Source: JBDTSW01 sp963782605 (GTDB lineage: Bacteria > Actinomycetota > Thermoleophilia > Solirubrobacterales > 70-9). From it: a stretch of 64,000 nucleotides of DNA. The translations under genes and the position numbers were made by a program. The DNA lies in assembly GCA_963782605.1 (NCBI GenBank), contig CAWAKK010000001.1, positions 372,001 through 436,000 of the forward strand. The letters run 5' to 3'. This document shows positions 8,801-17,515 of this stretch, one piece after another (position 1 is the stretch's first letter; each line of letters begins with the position of its first letter). Under the pieces are notes generated by a model. It was not told the origin of the DNA, did not search any database, and worked only from the letters and a program-made list of their open reading frames with translations.

Positions 8801-9030
8801 GCGAGCGCGAGCGAGAGGACCGGCTCACCGGCCGTGAGATCACGGTCGAGGATGTGCGTGCCCTCGCCGGTCCGGCAACGCCCCACTTCGCGCTTCAGAT
8901 TCGCAATCGAATCGCGCGCCTGATCGAGGCTCTACCGCCGGGCCATCCGGCACGCGTCGAAGGGGAACGCCAGGTCGGTCGTCTCACAGAGCTCGCCCAG
9001 CACTCGGGCGAGCCGCGGGGCGCGGTTTGA
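8797..9030 (+). CDS. Small charged protein of unknown function (77 aa)
   Basis: Its ATG overlaps the preceding stop (ATGA), and its own stop overlaps the TTG of the methyltransferase, so it is firmly embedded in a three-gene operon. It is rich in Arg and Glu, has one likely amphipathic helix (FALQIRNRIARLIEALPPGHPAR) and no membrane segment or cysteine. No family is recognised. Confidence 0.72.
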   Translation: MSEREREDRLTGREITVEDVRALAGPATPHFALQIRNRIARLIEALPPGHPARVEGERQVGRLTELAQHSGEPRGAV

Positions 9031-9812
9031 CGGTCACCGAGGGCGCCGCCCTCGAGCGCACCGCCGCGCTCTTGGTGCCGGAGGCTGCAGCCCGCGCGGG
9101 CGAGCCGGAGGCAACGGCCGAGGGCTATCTCGACCTGATGGGCTCCGGGGTGGAGTCGACGGGGATCACGCAGGATCTGATGACGAGCGCGTTCGTCCCG
9201 CGCATCTACGAGCGCTACTGGCGACCGGCGCTGGCGCGGGCTGTGAAGGGCATCACCGGTCCGGGGATGGACGAGGAGGTGCGCATCGCCCGGCTCCTGA
9301 TGGGGCTCGGCGAGGGCGACGTGGCGCTTGACGTCGCGTGTGGGCCAGGGAACTTCACGCGGCGGTTCGGAGACATCGTGGGGCCACAGGGTTTGGTCGT
9401 CGGCATCGACGCGTCGGAGACGATGCTGCGACGCGGCGCCGAAGAGCTGCACGACGGGACGATTGACAACGTCGCGCTCGTGCGAGGCGATGCGCTCCGC
9501 CTTCCCTTCGCCGACGCCAGCTTCGACGCGGTCTGCTGCTTCGCGGCGCTGCATCTCTTCTCTGAGCCGCTGGCGGCCCTCGAAGAGATGCGCCGGGTCC
9601 TGAGGCAGGGTGGCCGGATCGCGCTCATGACCTCGGTGCGGCGGCGGCTGACCCCCTCGTTGGTGCGGCCGCTGGTCGAGCGCGCCAGCGGCATCCTGCT
9701 GTTCGAGTCCGATCAGATCGTGCAGGCCCTCACGGACAGCGGCTTTACGGATGTTCACCAGCGGCTGGCCGGGATGGTTCAGTTCCTTGGCGCAAGAGCG
9801 CCAGGGCAGTGA
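9027..9812 (+). CDS. Class I SAM-dependent methyltransferase
   Basis: A 261-residue methyltransferase of the UbiE/Methyltransf_11 type. The SAM-binding motif I is ALDVACGPGNF, followed by the acidic residue in VVGIDASETML, then GDALRLPFADASFDAV and the post-motif LAALEEMRRVLRQGGRIAL. The N-terminal 70 residues are helical and probably shape the substrate site. The start is TTG overlapping the previous stop. The last 68 bases overlap the end of the convergent antiporter gene, so both C-termini are read from the same DNA. The substrate is unknown. Confidence 0.88.
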   Translation: MTVTEGAALERTAALLVPEAAARAGEPEATAEGYLDLMGSGVESTGITQDLMTSAFVPRIYERYWRPALARAVKGITGPGMDEEVRIARLLMGLGEGDVALDVACGPGNFTRRFGDIVGPQGLVVGIDASETMLRRGAEELHDGTIDNVALVRGDALRLPFADASFDAVCCFAALHLFSEPLAALEEMRRVLRQGGRIALMTSVRRRLTPSLVRPLVERASGILLFESDQIVQALTDSGFTDVHQRLAGMVQFLGARAPGQ

Positions 9813-10956
9813 TCGGAAAGAGCAGGACTGAGAGCAGGCCGGCGCCGATGAAGGCCGCCGCCGTTGCCGCGTCGATCAGCCCGAGGTCCTGGCCGATCTG
9901 GGTGGCGGCCACTATGAATGGCAGGGAAGTGGCCTGAAGCAATGCCGCGGCCAGCGCTCGGCGATCGCCGAAGTCGCCGCGGTAGAGGAGTGCGGGGACT
10001 CCGCGGGCAAGCCACAGGGCCAGCAGGAACGCGGGGATCGAGAGGATCGTCGCCGCGTCGGCGAACAGGGCATCGAGGTCGAACCGGATCCCGCTGGCGA
10101 CGAAGAACACAGGAATGAAGACGCCGAAGCCGACTGCTGCCAGCTTCGTCCGGAGCTCTGGATGGGTCATCGCGTTGTCCATGTCGAGGTGATTGAGGAT
10201 CGCCCCGGCGGCGAAGGCTCCAAGGATCAGCTCCAGGCCCAGCTGCTCGGCGAGCGCGACCATCCCCACGAGGAGCAGGAACGCCCCCCGGACGCGTATC
10301 TGCGCGCTCGTGTCCTGGAGCCTGCGCAGCGCGGCCGAGATTCGAGGCAACCGCTCCGCCCGCGCCACGGTGACCCCGACCACCACGATCACGAGGATGA
10401 AAATGCCGATCAAAAGCAGCTTCGCTCCGGTGCCCGTCGCCTCGCCCGAGAAGAGCAGGGTTAGCAGCAACACCGCGGCGAAGTCCGCGATGGATGCGGC
10501 CGCGATCACGAGCTGACCGAAGCGGGTGGTCGACTCGCCCGCGTCCTGGAGAACCGGAACGACGACGCCCAGGGAGGTGGAAGTGAGGATCACCGCGATC
10601 AGGATCGGAGAATCGGCGATGCCCGAGGCGGCGAGCGCGAATGCTCCCACGAGCGAGAGCACGATGGAGACGGCGAACCCTTCCGACGCCCGGCGCAGCA
10701 GCGTGCCCTTGAGCGCGTGGAAGTCGATCTCGAGGCCTGCGAGGAACAGCAGAAACGCGAGCCCGAGGAGCGAGAGCACCTCGACCGGCTCATCGACCTC
10801 GACCCAGCCAAGGACGGCGGGGCCCAGGATGATGCCCAGCAGGATCTCCAGTACAACCGACGGGAGCCGCAGCTTCGGCACCAGCCCCAGGGCGAACGGG
10901 GCCGCGAAGCCAGCGACGACGACGATCAGGAGGTTCTCGAAGGCGATCTCGGGCAC
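9745..10956 (-). CDS. Kef-type cation:proton antiporter
   Basis: 403 residues with about twelve predicted helices and no C-terminal TrkA domain. CPA2 features include LLFLAGLEIDFHALKG, TSTSLGVVVPVLQD and IADFAAVLLLTLLF, where the buried acidic residue of the transport site sits, plus ELILGAFAAGAIL. It probably exchanges Na+ or K+ for protons at the cytoplasmic membrane. Its 3' end overlaps 68 bases of the methyltransferase on the other strand. The C-terminal LLRQGTEPSRPAAGEHP tail is hydrophilic. Confidence 0.9.
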   Translation of the reverse strand: MPEIAFENLLIVVVAGFAAPFALGLVPKLRLPSVVLEILLGIILGPAVLGWVEVDEPVEVLSLLGLAFLLFLAGLEIDFHALKGTLLRRASEGFAVSIVLSLVGAFALAASGIADSPILIAVILTSTSLGVVVPVLQDAGESTTRFGQLVIAAASIADFAAVLLLTLLFSGEATGTGAKLLLIGIFILVIVVVGVTVARAERLPRISAALRRLQDTSAQIRVRGAFLLLVGMVALAEQLGLELILGAFAAGAILNHLDMDNAMTHPELRTKLAAVGFGVFIPVFFVASGIRFDLDALFADAATILSIPAFLLALWLARGVPALLYRGDFGDRRALAAALLQATSLPFIVAATQIGQDLGLIDAATAAAFIGAGLLSVLLFPITALALLRQGTEPSRPAAGEHP

Positions 10957-11003
10957 GAGGACAACCCTAAGTCGCGGTTGCCCCTCGTGTCATTACCGCC
11001 GCG

Positions 11004-12356
11004 TCACGGCTTCATGGCATCCAGCGCCGCGTCAAGCATCGCTTGCTCGTCCGCGTAGGCCGGATCGATACTCACGTCGGTGAGCTCGTAAGGGTCGCTT
11101 TCGAGGTCGAACATCTCGACCTGGCCGTTGTTGTACCTGATGTATTTGAACCGATCCGTGCGAAGGCCCCAGCCAGTCGGCGGCTCATTACCCGACTCCC
11201 TGCGACTGCGCAACAGCACCGGGCGACCAAGGGTGCTGGCGCTGTCACTCATGAGCGGCACGAGGCTCTCGCCGTCGGTCGGCCCGAACGGGATACCGGC
11301 GAGCTGGGAGATCGTGCCGGCCAGATCCACGTTGCTGATAAGTCCCTGCTCGGCCTGCCCGGTGTATCCGGGCGCCCGCACCATCACCGGGACGTGCCCG
11401 CACTCGTTGTAGAGGCAACGTTTCTCCGCCCATCGATGCGAGCCGCTCGAGTAACCGTTGTCGGCCAAGAAAACGATGATCGTGTTGTTCAGCTCTCCCT
11501 GCTGCTGGAGCTTCGAGTAAAAGCCGGCCAACGCGTCGTCGACGCTCAAGAGCGTTTCGTATTGCCCGCGCGTGTTCTCGTTGATCGCCTCGACGTCGAC
11601 TCGCGGTCGCGTGTCGAAGAACCGATGCTGGTCGCTCGCTGTGCGATTGAAGTTGGGCGGCTTCGGAATCGCCGCCCCGTCGTACGCATGAGCATGGCGA
11701 CTGGCGGGCGTGAAGGGCGAGTGAGAGCCGTACGGGGCGTAGTAGGCGAAGAAGGGCTGGTCGGCCTTCCCGATGAACCGGCTCACGTGGTCGGCGGTAA
11801 CGTCGGTCGAGTAGTCGGCCCTCCTGCTGTCGTGAGCCTCGGTTCGCCCGTTGACCGAGAGCTCGTACTCGTAGTACTCGGGCCGGCCGTCAAACGCCAC
11901 CCATCGATCCCAGCCGGGCGGGATGAAGCCCGCGCCATGTCCCCACGGCCAGCGGTTCAGGTACTTGCCGAACAGGCCCGTCTTGTAGCCCGCGTCATCG
12001 AAGGCCGTCGCCAGCGTGTTCGTCGGGTCGAAGTTCGGCGCATCCCTGTTCTGGTCGACGCCGGTGTTGTGTGAGTAGAGCCCGGTGAGAAACGTGGTCC
12101 GCGCGGGACAACAGAGCGCCACGTTCGTGTAGGCGTTTCGAAAGTCGACGAACTCCCCGCTGTGGGCGGCGAGAAACGGCATCTTCGATTGCGAGCCGTA
12201 GGGCTGGTCGTCGGTCATGACGACGAGCACGTTGGGCGGCGTGGCGCGAGCGTCCGCCGCTGCGGGCGCAGCCGCCAGGACCAGCATCACCAGGGGCGCG
12301 ATCCAGATGCGTCGAGCACCGCGAACGGCATTCATCAAGCAGCCGGGTCGATTCAT
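11004..12356 (-). CDS. Secreted type I sulfatase
   Basis: A 450-residue sulfatase of the alkaline-phosphatase superfamily with an N-terminal signal peptide (about residues 8-35). It has the metal-binding NVLVVMTDDQP start, the formylglycine motif CCPARTTFLTG (C-x-P-x-R), GLFGKYLN, YGSHSPFTP, the IIVFLADNGYSSGSH metal site, and the late HVPVMVRAPG segment. It should hydrolyse sulfate esters outside the cell; activity needs a formylglycine-generating enzyme not seen here. The start is the ATG of MNRPGCL; an alternative ATG lies seven codons downstream. Confidence 0.92.
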   Translation of the reverse strand: MNRPGCLMNAVRGARRIWIAPLVMLVLAAAPAAADARATPPNVLVVMTDDQPYGSQSKMPFLAAHSGEFVDFRNAYTNVALCCPARTTFLTGLYSHNTGVDQNRDAPNFDPTNTLATAFDDAGYKTGLFGKYLNRWPWGHGAGFIPPGWDRWVAFDGRPEYYEYELSVNGRTEAHDSRRADYSTDVTADHVSRFIGKADQPFFAYYAPYGSHSPFTPASRHAHAYDGAAIPKPPNFNRTASDQHRFFDTRPRVDVEAINENTRGQYETLLSVDDALAGFYSKLQQQGELNNTIIVFLADNGYSSGSHRWAEKRCLYNECGHVPVMVRAPGYTGQAEQGLISNVDLAGTISQLAGIPFGPTDGESLVPLMSDSASTLGRPVLLRSRRESGNEPPTGWGLRTDRFKYIRYNNGQVEMFDLESDPYELTDVSIDPAYADEQAMLDAALDAMKP

Positions 12357-12393
12357 CTGCCGATGCCGGCGACCGAGACCCTTTCGAGTGCGC

Positions 12394-12903
12394 TCAGTCG
12401 GCGCACTCCTGGAGCCCGAGCTCATCGGCCTGCTTGTTCACGTCCTCGAAGGGGTTGCCCTGCGGGCTGCCCTCGAACAGCAGGCTTGGGTCGTCTTCGA
12501 TCTCATCGACCACCGCGTCGGCGTCGTCGAGGAAGGTGGTCAGCTCCTCGGCGCCCTCCGAAGGCGCGTCGAGCTGGCGGATGGCCTCGATCTGGCTACG
12601 GATCTCCGGCACTACCCGATCCGTGATCACGCTCTCGATCTCGGCCTCGCTCGCCTCGCTCGGGTTGCCAAGGCTTCGAAACGCCTTCTCGATGGCGGGG
12701 TCGCCCGCCTTACAGATGGCGTCGGCCTGCTCGATGAACTCCGCCGGCAGCAGTCCGGAACCGCTGCCGCTGGTTGCGCCCGAGGCCCCGCTCGCCTCGG
12801 TGGTGGTCGTCGTCGTGCTCGTGGATTCTTCGTCGTCACCGCAGCCGGCAACGAGCAGTCCCACGGCCGTCGCGACCACCGCCATCGAAATCCGTACGCG
12901 CAT
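12394..12903 (-). CDS. Putative lipoprotein, paralogue A
   Basis: 169 residues with a lipobox (GLLVAGC), a Thr/Ser/Gly-rich linker, and a helical domain beginning PAEFIEQADAIC. There are two cysteines after the lipobox, one in ADAIC and one near the C-terminus (LQECAD), likely a disulfide. The domain matches the neighbouring lipoprotein upstream (EFI-x-x-AD-x-IC, VVP-x-x-R-x-Q, IR-x-L-x-AP), so the two are tandem paralogues. No named family is recognised; function is unknown. Confidence 0.8.
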   Translation of the reverse strand: MRVRISMAVVATAVGLLVAGCGDDEESTSTTTTTTEASGASGATSGSGSGLLPAEFIEQADAICKAGDPAIEKAFRSLGNPSEASEAEIESVITDRVVPEIRSQIEAIRQLDAPSEGAEELTTFLDDADAVVDEIEDDPSLLFEGSPQGNPFEDVNKQADELGLQECAD

Positions 12904-12973
12904 TCTTAACCCCCTTCAAGAGTGATTGGTCCGCCTGGCAATCCCCTGTCCACGTGCACGATAGAGGCACCAC

Positions 12974-13441
12974 TCACCTGATGCCGCACTCTTTGGATCC
13001 GTAGGCTTCGGCCAGCCTTTCCGCCTCCTGGAGGGCCCGCGGCGGCGCGTCGACGAAGGCGGTGGGGTCCGCCTGGATCTCCTGGGCGCCGCGCCCGGTC
13101 GCTTCCAGGATGCGTTCGATCTCGTCGGAGTCTCCCACCGGGGCGCCCAGAAGCCGGATCGTGTCCACCTGTGCGCGCAGCCGCGGGACGACGAACTCGC
13201 GCGAGACCCGGCGTACCTCGCGAGGCGAGGGCTCCTCGTCGCCCGTGAGCACATCGTCGGCGGCCGCTTCGATCTGCGACTCGGTTGCGAAGCAGATCCG
13301 ATCCGCCTCGTGGATGAACTCGGCCTTCGTCAGTGGCTTGGGCTCATCGCTTCCGACCGCCGTGGTGCGGTCGTCACCGCCGCAGCCCGAGAGCAAAACG
13401 GCTGAGGCGAGCCCGGCGAGGGTGCGCTTGATCGCCCTCAG
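12974..13441 (-). CDS. Putative lipoprotein, paralogue B
   Basis: About 155 residues with lipobox VLLSGC, a short charged linker and the same domain as its downstream neighbour: AEFIHEADRIC, EFVVPRLRAQVDTIRLLGAP, and a C-terminal KECGIR cysteine. No ATG, GTG or TTG precedes the signal peptide; the frame is open far upstream into the thiolase, but only a CTG overlapping the thiolase stop (CTGA) fits the signal peptide. CTG initiation by translational coupling is therefore inferred. Cotranscription with the thiolase looks likely. Confidence 0.7.
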   Translation of the reverse strand: MRAIKRTLAGLASAVLLSGCGGDDRTTAVGSDEPKPLTKAEFIHEADRICFATESQIEAAADDVLTGDEEPSPREVRRVSREFVVPRLRAQVDTIRLLGAPVGDSDEIERILEATGRGAQEIQADPTAFVDAPPRALQEAERLAEAYGSKECGIR

Positions 13442-14619
13442 ACGCGCTGAATCATGGTGCCTGTGCCGAGGCCCCCGCCGCAGCACATCGTCACGAGCCC
13501 CGTCTCCTTGTCGGAGCGCTCGAGCTCGTGCAGCAGCGTCGTCATCAGGCGGGCTCCGGTCGATCCGAGGGGGTGTCCCAGGGCGATGGCGCCGCCGTTT
13601 ACGTTGACGCGATCCATATCGGGGTCGAGCTCGCGGCGCCACGCGGCGACGACGGATGCGAACGCCTCATTCACCTCGAAGAGGTCGATGTCACCGACCG
13701 TCATCCCGTTGCGCTCGAGCAGCTTCTGAGTCGCCGGAATCGGACCGGTCAGCATCATCACGGGATCAACGCCCACGGTGGTCTGGTCGACGATCCGCGC
13801 CCGGGGGCTAAGCCCCAGCGCGTCGGCCTTCTCACGCGTCATCACCAGCACCGCGGCGGCGCCGTCGGAGACCTGCGATGAATTGCCGGCGGTGATCTTC
13901 CCGTTCTCCTTGAAGGCCGGCTTGAGCTCGGCAAGCTTCTCGATGCTCGTCTCAGGCCGGATCCCCTGATCGACGGAATACGTGTCGCCGTTTACCTGGA
14001 ACGGGATGATCTCCCGTTCGAACCGACCTTCCTCGGTGGCCCGGTGGGCGAGCTGGTGGGACCGCAGGCCGATCTCGTCGAGCTCGGAGCGCGGGATCTC
14101 CCACTTGTCGGCGATCAGCTCAGCCGAGATCCCCTGAGGGACCAGGTTGTAGCGCTCCATCAGCTCCGGCGTGAAGGCCATGCCGTGCTCCTGCTGGACG
14201 GCCAGCCCATCCGCGAAGGAGATATGACCCATGTGCTCAACCCCGCCGCCGATTGCCGCGTCGTGGACGCCCGACGCAACGAGCGCGGCGGCGAAGTTGA
14301 TCGCCTGCTGGGCGGACCCGCACTGGCGATCGACGGTTGTGGCCGGGGTCTCCACCGGGAAGCCGGCCTGAAGCCAGGCGTTGCGCCCGATGTTGAAGGC
14401 CTGCTCGCCGAACTGCTGCACGCAGCCGGCCACCACGTCCTCGACCTCGGCTGGATCGATGCCGGCCCTGTCGACGAGCTCGGAGTACGTCTTCGCGAGC
14501 AGCGTGGACGGATGCGTGTCCTTGTAGTACCCCTTCTCTGGATGGCCCCGGCCGACAGGAGTCCGGACCGCTTCGACGATCACTACCTCGCGGCCCTGGA
14601 AGTTGCCGTTGCTCGCCAT
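13438..14619 (-). CDS. Acetyl-CoA C-acyltransferase (thiolase)
   Basis: A 393-residue thiolase that cleaves or forms 3-ketoacyl-CoA, probably in fatty-acid beta-oxidation. The nucleophile cysteine lies in TVDRQCGSAQQAI, the catalytic His in GGAIALGHPLGSTGAR, and the second Cys in TMCCGGGLGTG; NEAFA is also present. The ATG is chosen over upstream starts because a good AGGAGG ribosome site sits a few bases before it. A perfect inverted repeat 79 bases upstream resembles TetR-family operators of fatty-acid degradation genes. It is followed by a coupled lipoprotein gene. Confidence 0.93.
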   Translation of the reverse strand: MASNGNFQGREVVIVEAVRTPVGRGHPEKGYYKDTHPSTLLAKTYSELVDRAGIDPAEVEDVVAGCVQQFGEQAFNIGRNAWLQAGFPVETPATTVDRQCGSAQQAINFAAALVASGVHDAAIGGGVEHMGHISFADGLAVQQEHGMAFTPELMERYNLVPQGISAELIADKWEIPRSELDEIGLRSHQLAHRATEEGRFEREIIPFQVNGDTYSVDQGIRPETSIEKLAELKPAFKENGKITAGNSSQVSDGAAAVLVMTREKADALGLSPRARIVDQTTVGVDPVMMLTGPIPATQKLLERNGMTVGDIDLFEVNEAFASVVAAWRRELDPDMDRVNVNGGAIALGHPLGSTGARLMTTLLHELERSDKETGLVTMCCGGGLGTGTMIQRV

Positions 14620-14697
14620 GGAAGCCTCCTGAAAGAGAGTTGGGCGGATCGCGCGCGGCTCGCACGATCGCCTTGTCCGAGCAACGATACCCCACCC

Positions 14698-14713
14698 GAC
14701 TGACCAGTCAGTC
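14698..14713. promoter_or_regulatory. Perfect inverted repeat, likely TetR-family operator
   Basis: GACTGAC-CA-GTCAGTC, a perfect 7-bp inverted repeat with a 2-bp spacer, lies between the divergent thiolase and the 131-residue gene. Palindromes of this form are typical binding sites for TetR-family acyl-CoA-responsive repressors. No regulator gene is next to it. Confidence 0.6.
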
Positions 14714-14748
14714 AACCGCCGCGACGCGCTTGGCGCGAAACTCTCGCC

Positions 14749-15144
14749 ATGCGAGAAGAAAGCGCCACCCCGATCGTTTCGTACCGCCGGGCCGGCGGCA
14801 TGGCGGGCCTCGACCAGCGCCTCTCAGTTTATGAGGACGGCCGAGTCGTGCTCAATGACCGCAAATCCAGATCCCGCAGCGAGGTCCAGGCAACGGCCAC
14901 GGAGCTCACCAGCCTCCACGCCCTCATTGCTTCAGTCCCAGCGAATCTCTGGCACGGCCCACTCAAGACCATCGGCCAGGCCTTCCTCCCCCGCCCGCAC
15001 GAGTCGATGCGCTTCGAGCTGCACTCCGCACACGGCCGCATCACCGGCAACGCGGGCACGCACGACGCTGAGCTTGGTCCGCTGCTCGCGGAGCTGGACG
15101 GGCTGCTCGGTCGCGCCGTGCGGGAGCGCCGCGGCTTTGCCTAG
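14749..15144 (+). CDS. Conserved hypothetical protein (131 aa), possibly emfourin-like
   Basis: A small soluble protein with a start (VSYRRAGGMAGLDQRLSVYEDG) that resembles the beta-rich opening of protealysin-inhibitor (emfourin) domains, followed by helices. The resemblance is by eye only. It is divergent from the thiolase across the palindrome. Its TAG stop overlaps the MMPL gene's stop within one CTAG. Confidence 0.6.
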   Translation: MREESATPIVSYRRAGGMAGLDQRLSVYEDGRVVLNDRKSRSRSEVQATATELTSLHALIASVPANLWHGPLKTIGQAFLPRPHESMRFELHSAHGRITGNAGTHDAELGPLLAELDGLLGRAVRERRGFA

Positions 15145-17426
15145 CTGGCGCCGGCGGGGGGCGATGGGGTTATCGGCGAGGGAGGCGGCGTCTCGTCGTG
15201 GCGCACGCGCGACGGCCACCAATTGCGCTCACCGAGCTTGAACGCGATCGCCGGCACGAGGATCGTCCGCACCAGGAACGTGTCGACGAGGAGCCCGAAG
15301 GCGACGACGAAGCCGATCTGGAAGAGGCTCGTGAGCGGCAGGGTCATCAGCGCGCCGAACGTGCCTGCGAGGATGAGGCCGGCGGATGTGATGACGCCGC
15401 CGGTGCGCTCGAGCCCGGTGATCACCGCCTCCTTCGTCTCCTGACGCGCAGCCTCCTCGCGGATGCGGCTCATCAGGAAGATGTTGTAGTCCACCCCGAG
15501 CGCCACCAGGAAGATGAAGGCGAAGGTCGGCAGGCCAGGGTCACCGTCAGGCTGATTGAAGACGTGGGTGAAGATGAGGTTCGAGGCGCCGAGCGCGAAA
15601 CCGTAAGAGAGGACGACGGTCGCCACGAGGTAGAGGGGGGCGACGACGGCGCGAAGCAAGGCGCAGAGGATCAGGAAGATCAGGAGCAGGATCAGCGGCA
15701 CGATCAGCCGCGCGTCGGATTGCAGGGTCTCGGTGGTGTCGAAGTTCTCGGCGGTGAGCCCGCCCACCAGGACCTCATCGCCGCCGGCTGCTTTCACGTC
15801 CGAGCGCAGGACGGGAATCAGGTCGTTCGCCTCGTCCGAGAAGGGATCGAAGGCGAGCGTGACGTCGACCCGAGCCAGCTCACCGTCCTCGGAGATGCCC
15901 GATGGGACGGCGGCGTCAACGCCCTCGATCTCCTGGGCCGCTGCGGCCACCGGCTCCGCGGCGTCGGCGGGGGCGAGGATCGTCGTCACCGCCGCCTGTC
16001 CCGCTGAGAGCTCTTCCTCGATCAGGAGCTGGCCTTCGACGGCCTCCGGCTCCTCCTGGAAGCCCTCGCCGAAATCGATCACGCCTCGATCCTGCAAGAG
16101 GCCGAGACAGCCCGCGCCGAGCACCGCAACGCAGGCAGCGATCGCGAGCCCAGGACGGTCGTGCACGAAGTGGCCGATGCGACTCCAGATATCCAGGGGG
16201 CGGCGTTGTTCGGAGCCATACTCCGGGCGGGCGGGCCAGAAGGCCGTGCGACCGAGCATCGCAAGCGTGGCAGGCAGCAGGGTCAGGCCTGCCAGCAGCA
16301 TGATCGCGACCCCGAGGGCCAGGACTGGCCCCATCGTCTGGGTCGCCTTGAAGTCCGCGAGGGTCAGGACCAGCATCGAGGCCACGACCGTCGCCCCCGC
16401 AGAGAGGATCGCTGGACCGGTTCGCTCGGTCGCGTGGGCCATCGCCGCGTGCTTGTCCTCGGTCCGGCGCAGCTCCTCGCGATAGCGGGCGACGATCAAG
16501 AGGCAGTAGTCGGTGCCCGCCCCGAACATGAGCACGATGAGCAACGAGGTGGACTGCCCGTTGACCTCAAATGCCCCCGCCTGAACGAGGCCGTAAACGG
16601 CGGCGGCGGCGATCATGTAGGCCAGCGCAACGACCACCAGCGGCACGAACGCCACGATCGGCGAGCGATAGATCAAGAGGAGCAGGACCAGGACTAGGCC
16701 AACCGTGACGAGCAGCAGCGTCGTGTCGATGGACTCGAAGACCTCGATCGAGTCCGCGATGATCCCGGTGATCCCGGTGACGTAGGCGCGCAGCTCGCCG
16801 TCGCCGGCATCAGGGTCGGGCACGACCTCCCGCATCACCTCGACGTTGTCGAGGATGTTGTCGGAGTCCTCCGTGTTGGCTCGCACGAGCATCAGAGCGG
16901 TCGAGCCGTCTTCCGAGACGACCGGAGGCGCGCCCTCGGGCAAGGGCGCGGCTTCCGAGCTCGCTGGGGCCGACGGCGGCGCAGCGTTTCCCGCTGGCAC
17001 CGGCGTCGGCTCGCCGCCGCCGAGCTTCGCCGCCCCGCACACCGGGCCAGCGAACGGGTCGACGATCGCCAGGACCCCGATCAGGTCAGGATTTGAACAC
17101 TCGGCGGCGGGGTCGGGAGCCTCCAGCCCCGAGAGCTCGAGCGCGTCCGCCGAGATCCGCTCGCGATCCGCCGGTGTGAGCCCCTCCGCGCGGTCATAGG
17201 CGATGAGAGCGTCGACTTCGCGCCCCTCCGCGAATCGCTCCCCGATCAGGTCGTTGACGTCGGTCGACTCCGCCGACTCCGGCAGGAAGGCTTCGTTCTC
17301 GTTTGTGGTCGCCTCTTGGAGCTTCGGCTGGAAGCTCGAGAGCGCGACACCGACGATCACCCAGAGCGCGATGATCCCCCACTTGGCTCGGCGCCCAGCG
17401 GAGAAGGTGGAGATGGCCCTCAGCAT
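15141..17426 (-). CDS. MMPL/RND-family transporter
   Basis: 761 residues. An N-terminal helix (WGIIALWVIVGVALSSF) is followed by a large extracytoplasmic domain (about 40-200), five or six helices, a second extracytoplasmic loop (about 430-570) and a C-terminal helix set. The MMPL signatures are GAGTDYCLLIVARYREELR and its second-half counterpart ALGVDYNIFLMSRIREEA. Members export lipids or other hydrophobic molecules. The ATG at 17424-17426 is chosen because it directly precedes the first helix; the upstream open stretch is low-complexity Arg-rich and noncoding in look. Confidence 0.93.
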   Translation of the reverse strand: MLRAISTFSAGRRAKWGIIALWVIVGVALSSFQPKLQEATTNENEAFLPESAESTDVNDLIGERFAEGREVDALIAYDRAEGLTPADRERISADALELSGLEAPDPAAECSNPDLIGVLAIVDPFAGPVCGAAKLGGGEPTPVPAGNAAPPSAPASSEAAPLPEGAPPVVSEDGSTALMLVRANTEDSDNILDNVEVMREVVPDPDAGDGELRAYVTGITGIIADSIEVFESIDTTLLLVTVGLVLVLLLLIYRSPIVAFVPLVVVALAYMIAAAAVYGLVQAGAFEVNGQSTSLLIVLMFGAGTDYCLLIVARYREELRRTEDKHAAMAHATERTGPAILSAGATVVASMLVLTLADFKATQTMGPVLALGVAIMLLAGLTLLPATLAMLGRTAFWPARPEYGSEQRRPLDIWSRIGHFVHDRPGLAIAACVAVLGAGCLGLLQDRGVIDFGEGFQEEPEAVEGQLLIEEELSAGQAAVTTILAPADAAEPVAAAAQEIEGVDAAVPSGISEDGELARVDVTLAFDPFSDEANDLIPVLRSDVKAAGGDEVLVGGLTAENFDTTETLQSDARLIVPLILLLIFLILCALLRAVVAPLYLVATVVLSYGFALGASNLIFTHVFNQPDGDPGLPTFAFIFLVALGVDYNIFLMSRIREEAARQETKEAVITGLERTGGVITSAGLILAGTFGALMTLPLTSLFQIGFVVAFGLLVDTFLVRTILVPAIAFKLGERNWWPSRVRHDETPPPSPITPSPPAGAS

Positions 17427-17515
17427 TGAACCTGCGGATATAGCAGGCCGAGCCCCCGGCCGATTTCGCGTTCGTGCGGCGGGCTGGGGCTCCTCGGCTG
17501 CTACAACGGCAGCCC

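Noticed and set aside
15198..16697. Several plus-strand ORFs opposite the MMPL gene
   Set aside because: Low-complexity Arg/Glu/Asp-rich translations, no motifs, no ribosome sites; complementary to a well-supported transporter.
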